Assembly: GCA_007118075.1 (NCBI GenBank)
Contig: SKSH01000036.1
Location: forward strand, 1-14,151
Length of the DNA stretch: 14,151 nt
DNA from: Halobacteriales archaeon
GTDB taxonomy: Archaea; Halobacteriota; Halobacteria; Halobacteriales; SKSH01
Reading direction: 5' to 3'
The position numbers and the translations under genes are program-made. Numbering within the stretch: position 1 is the first letter of the stretch; each line of letters starts with the position of its first letter. Below are positions 11,882 to 14,151 of this stretch, in pieces. The notes under the pieces were generated by a model. The model was not told the origin of the DNA and did no database searches. It saw only the letters and a list, made by a program, of their open reading frames with translations.

Positions 11882-14151
11882 ATGTCCCTCGATGAGGAGG
11901 CGTATCGGCTCGAATACTTTGAGGAAGAGGGATTCTCTCGCCTCGAATGTGTTGAATGTGGTCGCTACTTCTGGTCTCGTAACAAAGACCGTGATACCTG
12001 CGGAGAACCGCCATGTGCGCAATATACGTTCATCGGTGATCCGGGGTTAGATGAATCGTACACCCTTGAGGAGATGCGCGAGGCGTTCCTCTCCTTCTTC
12101 GAATCACACGACCACGGACGGGTTGACCCATACCCCGTGGCAGCAACTCGCTGGCGGGACGACGTGTTGTTAACACAAGCATCAATCTATGATTTCCAAC
12201 CGTTGGTGACCAGTGGAAAGACACCACCACCGGCGAATCCGCTCACGATCTCACAGCCATGTATCAGGATGATCGATATCGACAACGTCGGCAAGACTGG
12301 ACGGCATACGATGGCCTTTGAGATGATGGCGCATCACGCTTTCAATGCACGAGAGGATCTCGAAGACCCAGAACAATACGCGTATCAAGGTGAGGTATAC
12401 TGGAAGGACGAGACGGTTCGATATTGTGATCAGTTCTTCGAACAATTTGGGGTAGATCAGTCGGAGATTACCTATATCGAAGATCCATGGGTCGGTGGTG
12501 GTAATGCCGGTCCAGCCCTCGAGGTAATCTACAAGGGTGTCGAGTTAGCGACACTCGTCTTCATGTCACTCGAGGCAGATCCTGACGGCGAATACGAGCT
12601 CAAAGATGGGAATCGGTACACCGAGATGGACACCTACGTCGTCGATACTGGATACGGACTCGAACGGTGGGTGTGGGTCTCACAAGGAACCCCAACGATC
12701 TACGAGGCAATCTATCCCGAATTGATCGAGCTGATGCTCGATGATCTCGAACTTGAGTACACCGACGAGGACTGGGCGATCATCGAGAATGCCGCAAGCA
12801 TGGCTGGCAGACTCGATTCCGAGGAGGTGGAAGATATCGAGGCCATGCGGGCAGGAATCGCCGATGAGCTCGGGATCACTCCGTCACACCTAGCTGAACT
12901 TCAGGCACCGCTCGAAAGAATTTACGCGATCGCCGATCACACGAGGGCGTTGGCCTACATGTTCGGTGACGGAATCGTTCCGAGCAATGTTGGTGATGGC
13001 TATCTCGCGAGGATGGTGCTCAGACGAACGGTACGATTGGCTGACGAACTCGGGCTCGATCGCCCGATCGTCGAATTTGTTGATCGTCAAGCGAAACGGC
13101 TCGGGTATCGAGAGCGAGCTACGATTCGTGCGATGGTCGAATCAGAGGTGGAGAAGTACGCTGAGACACTCGAACGGGGCCGTGGGAGGGTCGAACAACT
13201 AGCCGAGCGTTACAGCCAACAAGGGGAACCGATCCCGACAGAGGAGCTCATCGAACTGTACGACTCACACGGGATTCAACCGGACACCGTCAAGGAGATC
13301 GCCGCCAATCGAGGAGTCGAAGTCAGGGTGCCTGAAGACTTCTTTGCGCAGGTGGCCGCCCGACACGAATCGGCAGAGGTCACGCTGGAATCCACGACGG
13401 ATGAACGGATCCCGGACCTACCAGAGACCGAACGGCTCTACTATGATGATCAAGAGCGGATGCGTTTTGAGGCGGTCGTGCTCGATGTCTTCGAACGTGA
13501 TGACGGGTACGATGTGGTCCTCGATCAGACTCTGTTCTACCCCGAAGGTGGTGGCCAACCGGCGGATACAGGACTTTTGAAGTCAGACGATATCTCGGTG
13601 CGGGTGGAGGATGTCCAGATCCTCGAGGGTGTAATCCTTCATCGAACTGATGAACAGCTTGAAACGGGGGAGATCGTCAACGGTCGCGTGGATGCCACTA
13701 GGCGCCGACAACTGATGCGGAATCATACGGCCACGCATATCCTAATCGACGCCGCTCGAGACGAGCTCGGGGAGCATATCCATCAGGCTGGGGCGAGAAA
13801 GGGGGTCGACACCTCGAGGATCGACCTACGCCACTTCGAACGGATCGATCGTGAAACGGTGAAAGCGATCGAGCATCGAGCGAATGAGCTGGTCAGACGG
13901 AACATCAAGGTCCGACAGGAGTGGCCAGACCGACACGATGCCGAGGCGGAACATGGGTTCGATCTCTATCAGGGTGGTATCCCTCCTGGACGCCACATCA
14001 GGACCATCCAGGTCGGTGACGATGTCCAGGCATGTGGTGGCACCCATGTTCGTCGAACAGGTGATATCGGTCTCATCACGATCAATCGAAGCGAACGGGT
14101 GCAAGACGGTGTCGAACGGTTAGTCTTCTCTGCAGGAACAGCAGCGATCGA
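11882..14151 (+). CDS. alaS: Alanyl-tRNA synthetase, archaeal type, 3'-truncated by window edge
   Basis: The frame is open from the ATG at 11882 to the last base: 756 complete codons with no frameshift. The enzyme charges tRNA-Ala with alanine and edits mischarged serine or glycine. The archaeal N-terminus carries a zinc-binding patch (CVECGRYFW followed by CGEPPC). The class II aminoacylation core is seen in QASIYDFQPLVTSG, QPCIRMIDIDNVG and EMDTYVVDTGYGLERW. The editing domain has YPEGGGQPADTG, the zinc motif HTATH (His615, His619) and CGGTH (Cys718, His722). The remaining C-terminal part, including the oligomerisation region, lies beyond the window; the full archaeal enzyme is about 900 residues. 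It is preceded by rfcS on the same strand, with its own TATA-like box. Confidence 0.96.
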   Translation, partial: MSLDEEAYRLEYFEEEGFSRLECVECGRYFWSRNKDRDTCGEPPCAQYTFIGDPGLDESYTLEEMREAFLSFFESHDHGRVDPYPVAATRWRDDVLLTQASIYDFQPLVTSGKTPPPANPLTISQPCIRMIDIDNVGKTGRHTMAFEMMAHHAFNAREDLEDPEQYAYQGEVYWKDETVRYCDQFFEQFGVDQSEITYIEDPWVGGGNAGPALEVIYKGVELATLVFMSLEADPDGEYELKDGNRYTEMDTYVVDTGYGLERWVWVSQGTPTIYEAIYPELIELMLDDLELEYTDEDWAIIENAASMAGRLDSEEVEDIEAMRAGIADELGITPSHLAELQAPLERIYAIADHTRALAYMFGDGIVPSNVGDGYLARMVLRRTVRLADELGLDRPIVEFVDRQAKRLGYRERATIRAMVESEVEKYAETLERGRGRVEQLAERYSQQGEPIPTEELIELYDSHGIQPDTVKEIAANRGVEVRVPEDFFAQVAARHESAEVTLESTTDERIPDLPETERLYYDDQERMRFEAVVLDVFERDDGYDVVLDQTLFYPEGGGQPADTGLLKSDDISVRVEDVQILEGVILHRTDEQLETGEIVNGRVDATRRRQLMRNHTATHILIDAARDELGEHIHQAGARKGVDTSRIDLRHFERIDRETVKAIEHRANELVRRNIKVRQEWPDRHDAEAEHGFDLYQGGIPPGRHIRTIQVGDDVQACGGTHVRRTGDIGLITINRSERVQDGVERLVFSAGTAAI

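Overview
The window is chromosomal DNA from a haloarchaeon (class Halobacteria). The proteins are strongly acidic. Most genes have a TATA-like box about 25-33 bases before the start codon and no Shine-Dalgarno sequence, which is the leaderless haloarchaeal pattern. The gene set is archaeal: RadA, Orc1/Cdc6, RFC small subunit, a SAMP2 ubiquitin-like modifier, an NF-YB-like mini-histone, archaeal AlaS, and a fused double TatC. Spot counts put GC in the mid-50s percent, low for the class; I do not assign a genus.

Layout. 1-1172 (+): the 3' part of sufS (cysteine desulfurase) and sufU (Fe-S scaffold). 1180-4482 (-): radA, then the double-domain tatC2 (TatCt). 4588-5613 (+): tatC1 (TatCo), divergent from tatC2. 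5745-8912 (+): an HhH-MutS ATPase of the archaeal MutS5/MutS2-like group, then an Orc1/Cdc6 AAA+ protein. 8961-9638 (+): rpiA. 9669-9836 (-): a 55-residue histone-fold protein. 9837-10352: a 516-base gap, the only long non-coding stretch, which holds a strong AT-rich dyad. 10353-10523 (+): a 56-residue four-cysteine zinc-finger protein. 10531-10728 (-): samp2. 10821-11801 (+): rfcS. 11882-14151 (+): alaS, cut by the window end.

How the genes work together. SufS and SufU supply sulfur and Fe-S clusters. TatC1 and TatC2 are the two substrate-recognition subunits of the haloarchaeal twin-arginine export system; no tatA lies in the window. RadA, HhH-MutS, Orc1/Cdc6, the mini-histone and RfcS form a DNA replication, repair and chromatin neighbourhood. 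SAMP2 is a protein modifier and sulfur carrier. RpiA and AlaS are housekeeping enzymes. I recall similar gene order in Haloferax, so most of this looks like conserved core chromosome. I see no mobile element, CRISPR array, RNA gene or toxin/defence cassette.

I did not find a clear new system. The points most worth a second look are a SAMP2 with no lysine, the dyad in the 516-base gap, a mini-histone that stops inside its last helix, a RadA-like HhH motif on a MutS ATPase that lacks mismatch-recognition domains, a helical acidic linker inside the double TatC, and a cysteine pair in the first outer loop of TatC1.
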